Shown piece after piece: positions 26,790 through 34,434 of a stretch of DNA of 64,000 bases. The stretch is taken from the NCBI GenBank assembly GCA_963728155.1, contig CAVSJF010000011.1, forward strand, positions 124,001 to 188,000. Reading direction: 5' to 3'. The notes beneath the pieces were generated by a model. The model saw nothing but the letters and a program-made list of their open reading frames with translations, ran no database searches and was not told the DNA's origin. The position numbers were made by a program, and so were the translations under genes. Position 1 is the first letter of the stretch, and every line of letters starts with the position of its first letter. The DNA comes from JACVRW01 sp963728155 (lineage in GTDB: Bacteria > Actinomycetota > Thermoleophilia > Solirubrobacterales > Thermoleophilaceae).

Positions 26790-27940
26790 CGCTCTCCGAG
26801 CAGGCGTGCGGCGCTCAGGGCGAGTACCGAAGCGGTGGCAAGCGCGCAGTCGACCCCGTCGGGCGACGCGAATTGCTCAGCGCCGTTATCGGTATGGAAC
26901 TCCCACCCGCCGGGCCGGCCGATGCCGATCAGCGCCGCCGGCACACGGCGCGAGATCTCGGCGAAGTCGGTCGCGAAGGGAAGCGGCGGCGGGTCGGGCA
27001 CGAAGTCGCGCCCGAGGACCGCAAAAGCCTGGGCGACTGCATCGCGGACCCCAGAGTCGGCGACGATCGGCGGCACGGCGCGGGTCGCTTCCCAGCGCGC
27101 CTCGGGGAGGCGCTCGCGCAGCTCAGCCGCGAGCAGATCGAGTTCGTCCTCGGAGTCGGCCGTGAGGAAATAGGTCGCGCGCAGAGCGAACCCGGATCCC
27201 TCCTCGACGTCGCCGTCCAGGAGGAGCCGCTCCAGCATGATCGCGTCCGAGCGCCGGCCCGCCGGCGCCTCGAGGGCCGCTGCAGCCTCTCGGCGAGGAC
27301 CCTCGACGGTCTCGTCCATCGTTCGGCGGCCGTTCACTGTGGCGACCAGCCGACACATGCAGCGCGACTCCATGGAGACCGTATCGATGAACTCGGGATG
27401 CGCATAGAGCGCCGCGTCGAGGTGATCCCAGACCCCCGCCGCGGCGGTGAGCGTCTTGCCACCGCCGCGCTCGACCGTACCCGGCGCGTGCAGCTCGTCA
27501 GCCGGGCAGCCGATCACTTCAACGGCTCCGCCAAGGCGATCACTGACGTCTGCGAGGGCGAGCGCGGCGCCGGTTACCCCGCCGGCAAGCGGCCCGTGCC
27601 CGCACGAATGGACCGGTTCGGGCGATCCATCGGCGGCCACGGCCGGCACCGCGTCGTAGAGGTCCACGATGCCCACCCCGCGGCCGTTCGTGCCGCCCTC
27701 GAGCCGGGCGCGGAACGCGGTCGGCAGCCCGGCGATTCCAAGCTCCACGTCGTATCCGGCGGCCTGAAGCTGGCCGGCGAGAAACCGCGAGCATTCGACC
27801 TCTTCGTGAGCGAGCTCCGGGTGGGCGTGCACGAACTCGATTGCCGCCTCGATCTCCGGCCTGCGGGCGGCGACGGCCTCCAGCACACGCTCGTCGAGCG
27901 TGCCTCCACTGCGTGCGTCCTCGGTATCTCCTGAGGGCAT
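26786..27940 (-). CDS. M20D family amidohydrolase (aminobenzoyl-glutamate hydrolase-like)
   Basis: The 384-residue zinc amidohydrolase resembles AbgA/AbgB and aminoacylase-type M20D enzymes. Recognisable parts are a HAHPELAHEE start, the DLYDAVPAV metal strand, HSCGHGPLAGG, a catalytic ADELHAPG and the late FHTDNGAEQF. The usual CGHDGH motif has become CGHGPL, so one residue of the metal site differs and substrate preference may be unusual. It sits between the transporter binding protein and the ATPase, following a 26-base hairpin. It could hydrolyse an N-acyl intermediate such as acetamidomethylene-succinate, which is inference. Confidence 0.78.
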   Translation of the reverse strand: MPSGDTEDARSGGTLDERVLEAVAARRPEIEAAIEFVHAHPELAHEEVECSRFLAGQLQAAGYDVELGIAGLPTAFRARLEGGTNGRGVGIVDLYDAVPAVAADGSPEPVHSCGHGPLAGGVTGAALALADVSDRLGGAVEVIGCPADELHAPGTVERGGGKTLTAAAGVWDHLDAALYAHPEFIDTVSMESRCMCRLVATVNGRRTMDETVEGPRREAAAALEAPAGRRSDAIMLERLLLDGDVEEGSGFALRATYFLTADSEDELDLLAAELRERLPEARWEATRAVPPIVADSGVRDAVAQAFAVLGRDFVPDPPPLPFATDFAEISRRVPAALIGIGRPGGWEFHTDNGAEQFASPDGVDCALATASVLALSAARLLGER

Positions 27941-27960
27941 CCCTCTCCTTGTCAGTGCAG

Positions 27961-27986
27961 CGGCCGGTGCCTCGCGGCACCGGCCG
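27961..27986. repeat. Intercistronic hairpin after the binding-protein gene
   Basis: An 11-bp perfect inverted repeat with a TCGC loop lies between the lipoprotein stop and the M20D start, with no T run. Such hairpins often stabilise the 3' end of a binding-protein mRNA segment or partly terminate, so that the binding protein is made in excess. Confidence 0.6.
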
Positions 27987-28013
27987 TGCCCTGGTGGGCT
28001 GGTCGCTTGCGGC

Positions 28014-29132
28014 CTACCCCTCGGCGATCAGGTCTTCGACCTGTGACTTCTTTTCGGTCAGCGGGATCTCGATTGCTCCATCGATGATCTCTTGGCGGAC
28101 GCCCTGAATGTCCTTCCAGACCTTCTCGTCGATCAGATCGGTCTTGAGCAGCGAGACACCATCGTTCTCGAGGTCGATCACGTAGTCGCCCTCGCCGAAG
28201 GTCTCGTTGCCGATGTCCTCGATCGCGTCGCTGTAGATACCGCTGAGGTCCCAGTAGACGGACGACAGCAGCACGCCCTGGTCGTCAATCGGCGTCTTGT
28301 CACCGATCACGTCGATGAACTTGACACCGTCGGCGCGTTCGACGGCCTCCAGCATCCCGAAGGACGAGCCGTCGCCCATTCCGAAGACGACGTCGGCTCC
28401 GTTGGCGATCACCGCCTCGGTCACGCGCCTGCCTCCGGCGGCATCCGCGTAGCCGGCCTGGCCGATCTGCGCCAGCCGGATCTCGACGTTCTTGTCGACC
28501 GAGCGCGCGCCGGCGACGAACCCGCCCGCCATCTTGTTCCAGTTCGTGTCGTCGGCCGAGATCACGATCCCGAGCTTGCCGCTCTTCGTCGTGTTCGCGG
28601 CAAGGACACCCGCGAGATAGGCACCCTCCTGGCTTTGGGTACTCACATTCGCCGTGACCCCGGGCTCGTTTGCGTCGGGGTTGTCCCAGACGATTTCCGG
28701 GACCCCGGTCTGCGCGGCCACGTCGGGCGCGATCGTGTTGTACCCGCTGGCCTGGGCGATGACGAACTCCGCGCCGCCGGTGGTGGAAAGCTCTCGGAGG
28801 ATGGGCGCGATGTCCTCATAGCCGGAGCCGTCCGCGATTTCGACTTCGATACCGAGATCGGCCGCGATCTTCTTCGCGGCGTCGACTCCCTGCTGGTTGT
28901 ATCCGTAATCGTTGCCCTTCTCCGGAGCGACGATCGCGAACTTGGAGATCGGCGCCTTGGCCGACTCGCCACCGCCACTCGACCCGCCGCCCCCTGAGTC
29001 GTCGCTGTCGTCGCTGCCACAACCGGCGCCGACGACGAGAGCGAGCAGCAGGGTGGCGATCAACGCCAGCCATCTCGGGCGACCCGCCGCCCCGTCGCGT
29101 CGTGCCAAGTGCCCAATCGATCCGTCTTGCAT
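28014..29132 (-). CDS. BMP family ABC transporter substrate-binding lipoprotein
   Basis: The 372-residue exported lipoprotein has a signal peptide with Cys after VVGAG, then a Gly/Ser/Asp-rich tether and a BMP (PnrA-like) solute-binding domain. Typical segments are FAIVAPEKGNDYGYNQQG, GVLAAN and GADVVFGMGDGSS. ATG 29132 follows AAGGAGAG at good spacing. Family members bind purine nucleosides. Here it is enclosed by pyridoxamine transaminase and B6-pathway genes, so a pyridine ligand is proposed. A transcript-stabilising type of hairpin follows the gene. Confidence 0.92.
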   Translation of the reverse strand: MQDGSIGHLARRDGAAGRPRWLALIATLLLALVVGAGCGSDDSDDSGGGGSSGGGESAKAPISKFAIVAPEKGNDYGYNQQGVDAAKKIAADLGIEVEIADGSGYEDIAPILRELSTTGGAEFVIAQASGYNTIAPDVAAQTGVPEIVWDNPDANEPGVTANVSTQSQEGAYLAGVLAANTTKSGKLGIVISADDTNWNKMAGGFVAGARSVDKNVEIRLAQIGQAGYADAAGGRRVTEAVIANGADVVFGMGDGSSFGMLEAVERADGVKFIDVIGDKTPIDDQGVLLSSVYWDLSGIYSDAIEDIGNETFGEGDYVIDLENDGVSLLKTDLIDEKVWKDIQGVRQEIIDGAIEIPLTEKKSQVEDLIAEG

Positions 29133-29173
29133 GGCCCTCTCCTTCTTGTTGATGCGCGTTGCCGGCGTCTCGG

Positions 29174-29926
29174 TCACCCGGAGTCGCCCTCGATCGGCGC
29201 CGAAACCGGCGCGTCGTCACTTCCGAAGAACAGACGCCGGGCGTTCAAGCCCAGGACTCGCTCCCGCGCGGCCTCATCGAGGCCGCAGACGTCGACCTTG
29301 CGAAGCTCGACCCCGGGATCGTGAAACGGCGCGTCGGAGCCGTACATCACCCGCTCGGGACCCACCCGCTCGAACGCGGTGCGGATCTTCGAGTGCATGG
29401 GCATGCCCGAAGTCTCCAGATATACGTTCGGGTTGCGTTCCGCGACATCGATCGCGCCGTTGATGTAGACGATGTTCCCGTGCCCCATGTGGCCGAGGAC
29501 CACCCTCAGCTCGGGGAACGCCACCGCCAGCTCCTCGATGCTCCACGGCAGGGTGAAGATCGGGTGGCCGCAGTGAACGAGCACGGGCATGCCGCGCTCG
29601 ACGAGCAGCTCGGCGATCGGATGCACACTGGGGTCGTTCGGGTGATAGCCGTCGAGGAGCGGGTGGAGCTTGACCCCGAGGAACTTCGGGTGGCTGAGGA
29701 ACTCGGCGGCCTGCTCTGCGCAGTCGGGTAGGCGCGGATTGGCCCAGAACAGCGCCCAGGCGTTCGGCACCCGCTCGACTATCCCGCGCGTGAGTGCGTT
29801 GTCGGGATGGAAGACGATCCCCGCGTCGTATTCGAACTCCGCGAACAGGTCGACCAGCCCCGCCTCGTCCAGGGCGACGTCGAAGAGCGGGAACTCGCCC
29901 ACGTGCATGTGAGGATCCACGATCAA
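29174..29926 (-). CDS. Amidohydrolase-2 family TIM-barrel metal hydrolase/decarboxylase
   Basis: The 250-residue protein has the amidohydrolase fold: IVDPHMHVG with the HxH metal pair, KLHPL, the VHCGHP strand, GHMGHG and a terminal YGSDAPFHDP with the catalytic Asp. The group includes ACMSD-like decarboxylases and lactone hydrolases. The TTG start overlaps the stop of the transaminase gene (TTGA). In this context a decarboxylase or hydrolase for a ring-cleavage product is plausible, but the reaction cannot be read from sequence. Confidence 0.8.
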   Translation of the reverse strand: MIVDPHMHVGEFPLFDVALDEAGLVDLFAEFEYDAGIVFHPDNALTRGIVERVPNAWALFWANPRLPDCAEQAAEFLSHPKFLGVKLHPLLDGYHPNDPSVHPIAELLVERGMPVLVHCGHPIFTLPWSIEELAVAFPELRVVLGHMGHGNIVYINGAIDVAERNPNVYLETSGMPMHSKIRTAFERVGPERVMYGSDAPFHDPGVELRKVDVCGLDEAARERVLGLNARRLFFGSDDAPVSAPIEGDSG

Positions 29927-31137
29927 CCGGCGAGCGCCTCCCGTGGGCGCGCTTCGACCGGCTCCTCGAGGACAGCCAGGGCGGCCTCCACGCCGGCGCC
30001 GATCGCGACCGCAATGCCGAAGTCCGACAAGCCTTTGCCGAGCGCCGAGAGAGCGACGACCGGGTGTAGCGAGCGCGAGCTCGGACCCATGTGGCCGAGG
30101 CGAAAGACGCGCTCGGTCATCTCCGCGTGCTCGCCGTCGGAGAGCATCACGCCGTAGGCAGAGCGAACGTGGGCGATCACGTCCTGGTTCGAGATGCCCT
30201 CCGGGACGGCGATCGCGGTGACGGCGTGCGAGGCGATCTCCTCGCTCGCTGCCCACAGCTCGAGCCCCATCGCGGTGGCTCCCGCCCGGCAGGCGCGCGC
30301 CGCCCTGTCGTGTCGGGCGTAGGTTGTTTCGAGACCCCCGTCGAGGACCTCGTCGAGGGCGGCGTCGATCCCGTTGATGTCGGCGACGGAGGTCGTATAG
30401 GGAAACTTCTCGCGGCCGGCATCGATCCAGCGCTCCTTCCAGTCGAGCAGCGAGAGGTAGGACGAGCGCGGAGCACCGGGGTTCGACTTCATCGCCTCCC
30501 AGGCGCGATCGCTGACGCTGACCAGGGAGACGCCCGGGGGCCCGCCGAGGCACTTCTGCGGGCCGGCGACCGTAATGTCGAGATCCCAGGCGTCAGTGCG
30601 CACGGGCGTCCCCGCGAACGCCGAGACGGCGTCGACGATCACGAGCGCGCCGGCCTGATGCGCGAGCGGGCCGATTTCGGCGACGGGATTGATCGTGCCC
30701 GAGGGGGTCTCGGAGTGAACTACCGCCACGAGCTCGATCTCCGGGTTCGCGGCCAGCACCCGCTCCACCTCGGCGGGGTCGATCGCCTCGTTCCACCCGA
30801 CCTCCACCTCGATGACCTTCGCACCGAGGGCGCGCAGCCAATCGCCGAACCACTTTCCGAAGATGCCCGACACGAGGTTCAGCGCGGTCATTCCGGGTCG
30901 GCACAGGCCCCGCGCCGCGGCCTCGAGGCCGAGCACAGCTTCGCCCTGCATGAGGACCACGTCCTGCTTGCTCTCATACACCTCCGCGACCTTGCGCTCG
31001 ACCGCCTTGAAACGGCTCAGATAGGCAGGCTCGTAGTCGAAGAGGATCGGCCGTCCGAGGCCGGCAAGAGTGCGCGGCGAGGCCGACACGGGCCCACCGG
31101 TGTAGGTGAAGGTCGCGGAGTCTGGGTGATCGCTCAT
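29923..31137 (-). CDS. Pyridoxamine-pyruvate transaminase-like class V aminotransferase (copy 2)
   Basis: The 404-residue enzyme is a paralogue of the 21920-23104 gene and the first gene of the leftward operon. It has TGGPVSASP, LFDYEP, GEAVLGLEAAARGL, NLVSGIFGKWFG, EAIDP, HSETPSGTINP and PLP-Lys motif AGPQKCLGGPPG. These agree well with my memory of Mesorhizobium pyridoxamine-pyruvate transaminase. ATG 31137 follows AAGGAG. The sigma70-like promoter at 31201-31229 and an inverted repeat on its -35 box precede it. Why two copies are kept is unknown; they may use different amines or keto acids. Confidence 0.84.
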   Translation of the reverse strand: MSDHPDSATFTYTGGPVSASPRTLAGLGRPILFDYEPAYLSRFKAVERKVAEVYESKQDVVLMQGEAVLGLEAAARGLCRPGMTALNLVSGIFGKWFGDWLRALGAKVIEVEVGWNEAIDPAEVERVLAANPEIELVAVVHSETPSGTINPVAEIGPLAHQAGALVIVDAVSAFAGTPVRTDAWDLDITVAGPQKCLGGPPGVSLVSVSDRAWEAMKSNPGAPRSSYLSLLDWKERWIDAGREKFPYTTSVADINGIDAALDEVLDGGLETTYARHDRAARACRAGATAMGLELWAASEEIASHAVTAIAVPEGISNQDVIAHVRSAYGVMLSDGEHAEMTERVFRLGHMGPSSRSLHPVVALSALGKGLSDFGIAVAIGAGVEAALAVLEEPVEARPREALAG

Positions 31138-31200
31138 TGGCGCTCCTTGGTCGATCCGACGCGTCGAGGCGGTACGGGAGGTTGCCGATGACCGAAAGCG

Positions 31201-31229
31201 ATGATAGTTTAATTGCCGACTGTTGACAA
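31201..31229 (-). promoter_or_regulatory. Probable promoter of the leftward B6 operon
   Basis: On the minus strand TTGTCA (31229-31224), 17 bases, then TATCAT (31206-31201) gives a good sigma70-type promoter about 60 bases ahead of the transaminase start. The -35 box lies within the inverted repeat 31218-31238. Confidence 0.6.
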
Positions 31230-31238
31230 CTAACAGTC
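31218..31238. promoter_or_regulatory. Probable operator for the GntR/FadR-type regulator
   Basis: GACTGTT and AACAGTC are perfect inverted repeats separated by seven bases, and the centre GTTGACAAC is itself palindromic. It overlaps the leftward -35 box and lies about 28 bases upstream of the putative -10 box (TACGGT, 31267-31272) of the regulator gene. GntR/FadR proteins commonly bind such sites in divergent regions. Confidence 0.55.
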
Positions 31239-31278
31239 TTTTCCCGTCTGTCAGCCCAACTGGCCCTACGGTCGCACT

Positions 31279-32010
31279 GTGAACGACGAGACATCCCCCA
31301 GCAACGGTGGCGGCGACCGGCGGCTGGACAACCGGACCCTCTGGGAGCAGGTCCGCGAGCGTTTGCGCGAGGAGATCCTCTCCGGTGAGTTGGCGCCCGG
31401 CACGGTGCTCAGCGAGGTTTCTCTCGCGGAGTCCCTCGGCGTCAGCCGCGGCCCCATCCGCGAGGCCCTGGGCCGGCTCGCGAGCGAGGGCCTCGTAACC
31501 AGCACCCCACGGCGCGGGGCCATAGTCACGGAGCTCACTCCCGACGAGTTCGTCGGGGCCTACCAGGTGCGAGAGGCCCTGGAGACGCTCGCGATGCGCC
31601 TCGCCGTGCCTCGGCTCGAGGAGTCGCACCTCGCCCGCCTGCGGGATCTCCACGAGCAGATGGTCGAGCACGCGGCGCGCGGTGAGGTGAACGCGTTCTT
31701 CGACGCCAACGCCGGATTCCACGACGTCTTCGTAAGCGCATCGGGCAACCGGAAACTGGCCGAGATGTATCGCCTGCTGTTCGACCAGATGGGCCGGTAT
31801 CTCGCGCGCTCGCTTGCGCTACGCGGCAGCCTTGCCAAGTCGATCGCCGAACACTTGGCCATTCTCGAAGCGGTGGAGGCCGGCAACGTCGACGTCGCGA
31901 CGCGTCTTCTCGCCGACCACATCGAGGTCCCCCAGCGAGTCGAGGAGGAGGCCGGCGGGTACTCGGCGATGTTCGTCCAATCCGCTACCGGGGAAGGGAG
32001 CGCGCACTGA
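31279..32010 (+). CDS. GntR family transcriptional regulator (FCD/FadR subfamily)
   Basis: The 243-residue regulator has an N-terminal winged helix-turn-helix (about residues 17-80, with GVSRGPIREALGRLASEGLV) and an FCD ligand-binding domain with the metal-type Asp/His set (NAGFHDVF, AEHLAILEA, LADHIEV). GTG 31279 has TACGGT six bases upstream, indicating a leaderless transcript. It is divergent from the transaminase-transporter operon and first in the rightward operon, so it probably controls both in response to a pathway intermediate. Confidence 0.9.
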   Translation: MNDETSPSNGGGDRRLDNRTLWEQVRERLREEILSGELAPGTVLSEVSLAESLGVSRGPIREALGRLASEGLVTSTPRRGAIVTELTPDEFVGAYQVREALETLAMRLAVPRLEESHLARLRDLHEQMVEHAARGEVNAFFDANAGFHDVFVSASGNRKLAEMYRLLFDQMGRYLARSLALRGSLAKSIAEHLAILEAVEAGNVDVATRLLADHIEVPQRVEEEAGGYSAMFVQSATGEGSAH

Positions 32011-33059
32011 CCGCACCCCAACACACGCCCGAGGGAGTCCAGTTCGGCGTGAACCTCAACAACCGCGAGCCGCTTATCGCGCCCGACTACACCCTCACTG
32101 ACCTGCTGGACCTTTCGGGGCTCGTCGAGGAGCTCGGCTTCTCGTCGGTATGGGTCGGCGACAGCCTGTTCTCCAAACCCCGATACGAGCCGCTCTCCCT
32201 GCTGTCGGCGATCTCGCAGCGCACCGAGCAGGTTCAGCTGGGAACGGCCTGCGTGGTGGCCTCGACCCGCAATCCCCTCTATCTCGCGCTGGAGTGGGCG
32301 ACGCTGGATGTGATCTCCGGCGGGCGCACGATATTCGGTCCGTGCATGGGCAACCCCGAGAAGGGCGTGCGCCGTGAGTTCGAGGCGCTCGGGTTGCCCT
32401 TCAAGAAACGCGGCGACGTGCTCGACGAGGTGCTCGAGGTCGTGCGAGCCCTCTGGACCGATGGCCGCGTCACGTTCCACGGCGAGTACTTCGACTACGA
32501 GGACGTCGGTTTCCACTCCGGCACGGAGATGGCTCCGCTCATGCCGGTGAACCGGCCACCGCCCACCTGGGTCGTCTCCAACCCCCGGCTCGTGGACGAC
32601 TCGTCCGACGAGCGCATGGTGCGGATCATGAAACGCGCCTGCCATCGCATCATCGAGTACGGGAGCGGCTGGATGACCTGCTGCCGGGCCGAGCATCCGG
32701 AGGAGCTCAGCGAGCAGCTCGGGTACCTGGAGGTGGCGGCGGACGAGCTCGATCGCAACATCGACGACTACACGATCTCCTACCAGGTGACCATGAACAT
32801 CGCGGACTCAGAGCAGGAAGCGCAGTCCGCCTTCGACGACTACATCTCCAAGTACTACCCGGAGCTGTCGCAGGCGATGGACCTCTCCAACTGGGGACCG
32901 GTGGGGACGCCCGACCAGATCGCCGCCTGGCTGCAGGAGTTCGCTCGGCGCGGCGTCGACCACTTCATCTGCCGATTTGGCGACCTCGACCAGTTCGCGC
33001 AGGTCCAGCGCTTCGCAGAGCAGGTTCTACCCGCCTTCAAACAGGAGAGCTTGAGGTGA
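32007..33059 (+). CDS. Luciferase-like (LLM class) flavin-dependent monooxygenase
   Basis: This TIM-barrel oxygenase uses reduced flavin and O2. Characteristic parts are FGVNLNN at the first strand, EELGFSSVWVGDS, LGTACVVASTRNP, and GPVGTPDQIAAWLQEF near the end. The first strand is only included if translation begins upstream of the GTG at 32049; the sole candidate is a CTG at 32007 that overlaps the regulator stop (CTGA). The start is therefore unsure. It is the second gene of the rightward operon and a candidate for pyridine ring hydroxylation or opening, comparable in principle to RutA, which opens the uracil ring. The exact substrate is unknown. Confidence 0.82.
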   Translation: MTAPQHTPEGVQFGVNLNNREPLIAPDYTLTDLLDLSGLVEELGFSSVWVGDSLFSKPRYEPLSLLSAISQRTEQVQLGTACVVASTRNPLYLALEWATLDVISGGRTIFGPCMGNPEKGVRREFEALGLPFKKRGDVLDEVLEVVRALWTDGRVTFHGEYFDYEDVGFHSGTEMAPLMPVNRPPPTWVVSNPRLVDDSSDERMVRIMKRACHRIIEYGSGWMTCCRAEHPEELSEQLGYLEVAADELDRNIDDYTISYQVTMNIADSEQEAQSAFDDYISKYYPELSQAMDLSNWGPVGTPDQIAAWLQEFARRGVDHFICRFGDLDQFAQVQRFAEQVLPAFKQESLR

Positions 33060-33065
33060 TTTGGC

Positions 33066-34070
33066 GTGCCCAGCACTGACGCGGTCCGAAAGGACGCTGA
33101 ACTCGTGGTCGACGTCTGCATGTCCGTCGAGGAAGGCGACGTCGTCACGATCATCTGCGACAACGACCATCGCGGCGAAGCGGACGCCCTCGCCTCCGTG
33201 GCCGTCGACCGTGGTGCTTGGCCGGTGATCATGGACAACGAAGCTCAGGTCAAGCGGGGCCGCGCCGACACCCATTTTCCGATGGTGCCCCCACGGAATC
33301 TGCACGAGGCCATGACCAACTCGGACGAGATCATCATCGTCACCAACCTCGAGTGGGCCAACCGGTTCGCGCACGTCCCGGCGGTCAAGGAATCCTGCGC
33401 CAACAACGCGAAGATCTGCTCGGTCGAGCCGGGGATGGGCGAATGGGGCCTGACGGTCGAGAAGATCCACGCCGCGATCCAGCGCGCCAAGGACGCTATG
33501 GCCGCGCTCGAAGGCAAGTCGGAGTGTCACGTCACCTCACCGGCCGGGACCGACGTCCGGGTGTCGATCGAGGGCCGGGACGCGCTCGAGGTCACCTCGA
33601 TCAAGAAGCGGGGCCAGATGATGGGTCCCCTTCCGCTCTGGGCGGAGGTCGCGTTCGCAGCGGTCGAGGACCGAACCGAGGGCACAATCGTGGTGGACGG
33701 GGTGATGCTGGGAATCGGCCTGCCCGGCCAGGTCAACGAGCCGATCACCTGGACGATGGAGAAGGGCCGTGCGACGGCGATCGAGGGCGGCGACGACGCC
33801 GCCCGTCTGCGTGACGTGATCGAGGGAGTCGACAACGCTGACGTCGCGGGCGAGTTCGCCTTCGGCGTCTCCGAGGTCGCGCCGTTCGGCACCCCGTCCG
33901 AGAAGGGCAGGGTCGGCACGGTGCATTTCGCCCTTGGGGACAACCACCTCGCCTACCCCGGAGGACAGAATGTGTCGAAGCTGCACCTCGACGGGGTGAT
34001 CCTGGGCGCGAGCCTTCAGATCGTCGACGACGGCACCTACATCGTCAAGGATGGTGAGTGGGCGCTGTGA
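33066..34070 (+). CDS. NicX/M29-like metalloprotein, candidate pyridine-ring dioxygenase
   Basis: The 334-residue protein belongs to the family containing M29 aminopeptidases and NicX 2,5-dihydroxypyridine 5,6-dioxygenase. The C-terminal part holds possible metal ligands in the family arrangement: VHFALGDN, then KLHLDG (His-x-Asp). NicX uses such a His-His-Asp set to hold Fe(II). M29 peptidases also use two Glu residues, and whether they are complete here was not determined. GTG 33066 lies seven bases after the monooxygenase gene and its stop overlaps the cupin start. In a B6 locus that lacks the classical flavoprotein ring opener it is a prime ring-cleavage candidate. Confidence 0.7.
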   Translation: MPSTDAVRKDAELVVDVCMSVEEGDVVTIICDNDHRGEADALASVAVDRGAWPVIMDNEAQVKRGRADTHFPMVPPRNLHEAMTNSDEIIIVTNLEWANRFAHVPAVKESCANNAKICSVEPGMGEWGLTVEKIHAAIQRAKDAMAALEGKSECHVTSPAGTDVRVSIEGRDALEVTSIKKRGQMMGPLPLWAEVAFAAVEDRTEGTIVVDGVMLGIGLPGQVNEPITWTMEKGRATAIEGGDDAARLRDVIEGVDNADVAGEFAFGVSEVAPFGTPSEKGRVGTVHFALGDNHLAYPGGQNVSKLHLDGVILGASLQIVDDGTYIVKDGEWAL

Positions 34071-34429
34071 CTTCGATCAGCGTCGTTGCCCTCGACAGCG
34101 TCGAGCCGATCGAGCTCCCCGGCGGGAGCTGGAGCCGGATGCTCGTGACCGATGACCGCGTGGGCGGCACCACGAGCTCGCTCGGCTATTCGGTCTTCAA
34201 GCCCGGCAGCGCGACCACCAGCGTCTCCCACGGCGTCGAGGAGGTGGCCTACGTCGTCAGCGGATCCGGCCGCCTCGACACCGAAGAGGGTGAGGTCCGC
34301 TTCCGCGACGGCGACGCGCTCCACATCCCACCGGGAACGTGGCATGCGGTGGTGAACGACTCGGACGCCGACGTGGTCATGGTGTTCGGCTTCCCTCACC
34401 AGGATTATCCGCCGACCGAGCGGCGCTGA
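34067..34429 (+). CDS. Small cupin-domain protein
   Basis: A 120-residue single-domain cupin. The conserved beta-barrel shows SHGVEEVAYVVSGSGRL and DALHIPPGTWHAVVN, with one His in the first motif and one in the second. The full metal set (two His, Glu, His) is plausible but the first motif has only one clear His. GTG 34067 overlaps the NicX-like stop (GTGA), so the proteins are translationally coupled. It could be an isomerase, a small dioxygenase or a binding protein in the ring-opening step. Confidence 0.8.
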   Translation: MTSISVVALDSVEPIELPGGSWSRMLVTDDRVGGTTSSLGYSVFKPGSATTSVSHGVEEVAYVVSGSGRLDTEEGEVRFRDGDALHIPPGTWHAVVNDSDADVVMVFGFPHQDYPPTERR

Positions 34430-34434
34430 AGCGA

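Noticed and set aside
21920..31137. Purine or allantoin catabolism (ureidoglycine aminotransferase, BMP nucleoside importer, xanthine dehydrogenase-like subunits)
   Set aside because: Considered first because of the families, but no allantoinase, uricase or ureidoglycolate enzymes are seen, whereas the plus-strand SDR, lactonase and FHMPC dehydrogenase-like sequences fit B6 degradation.
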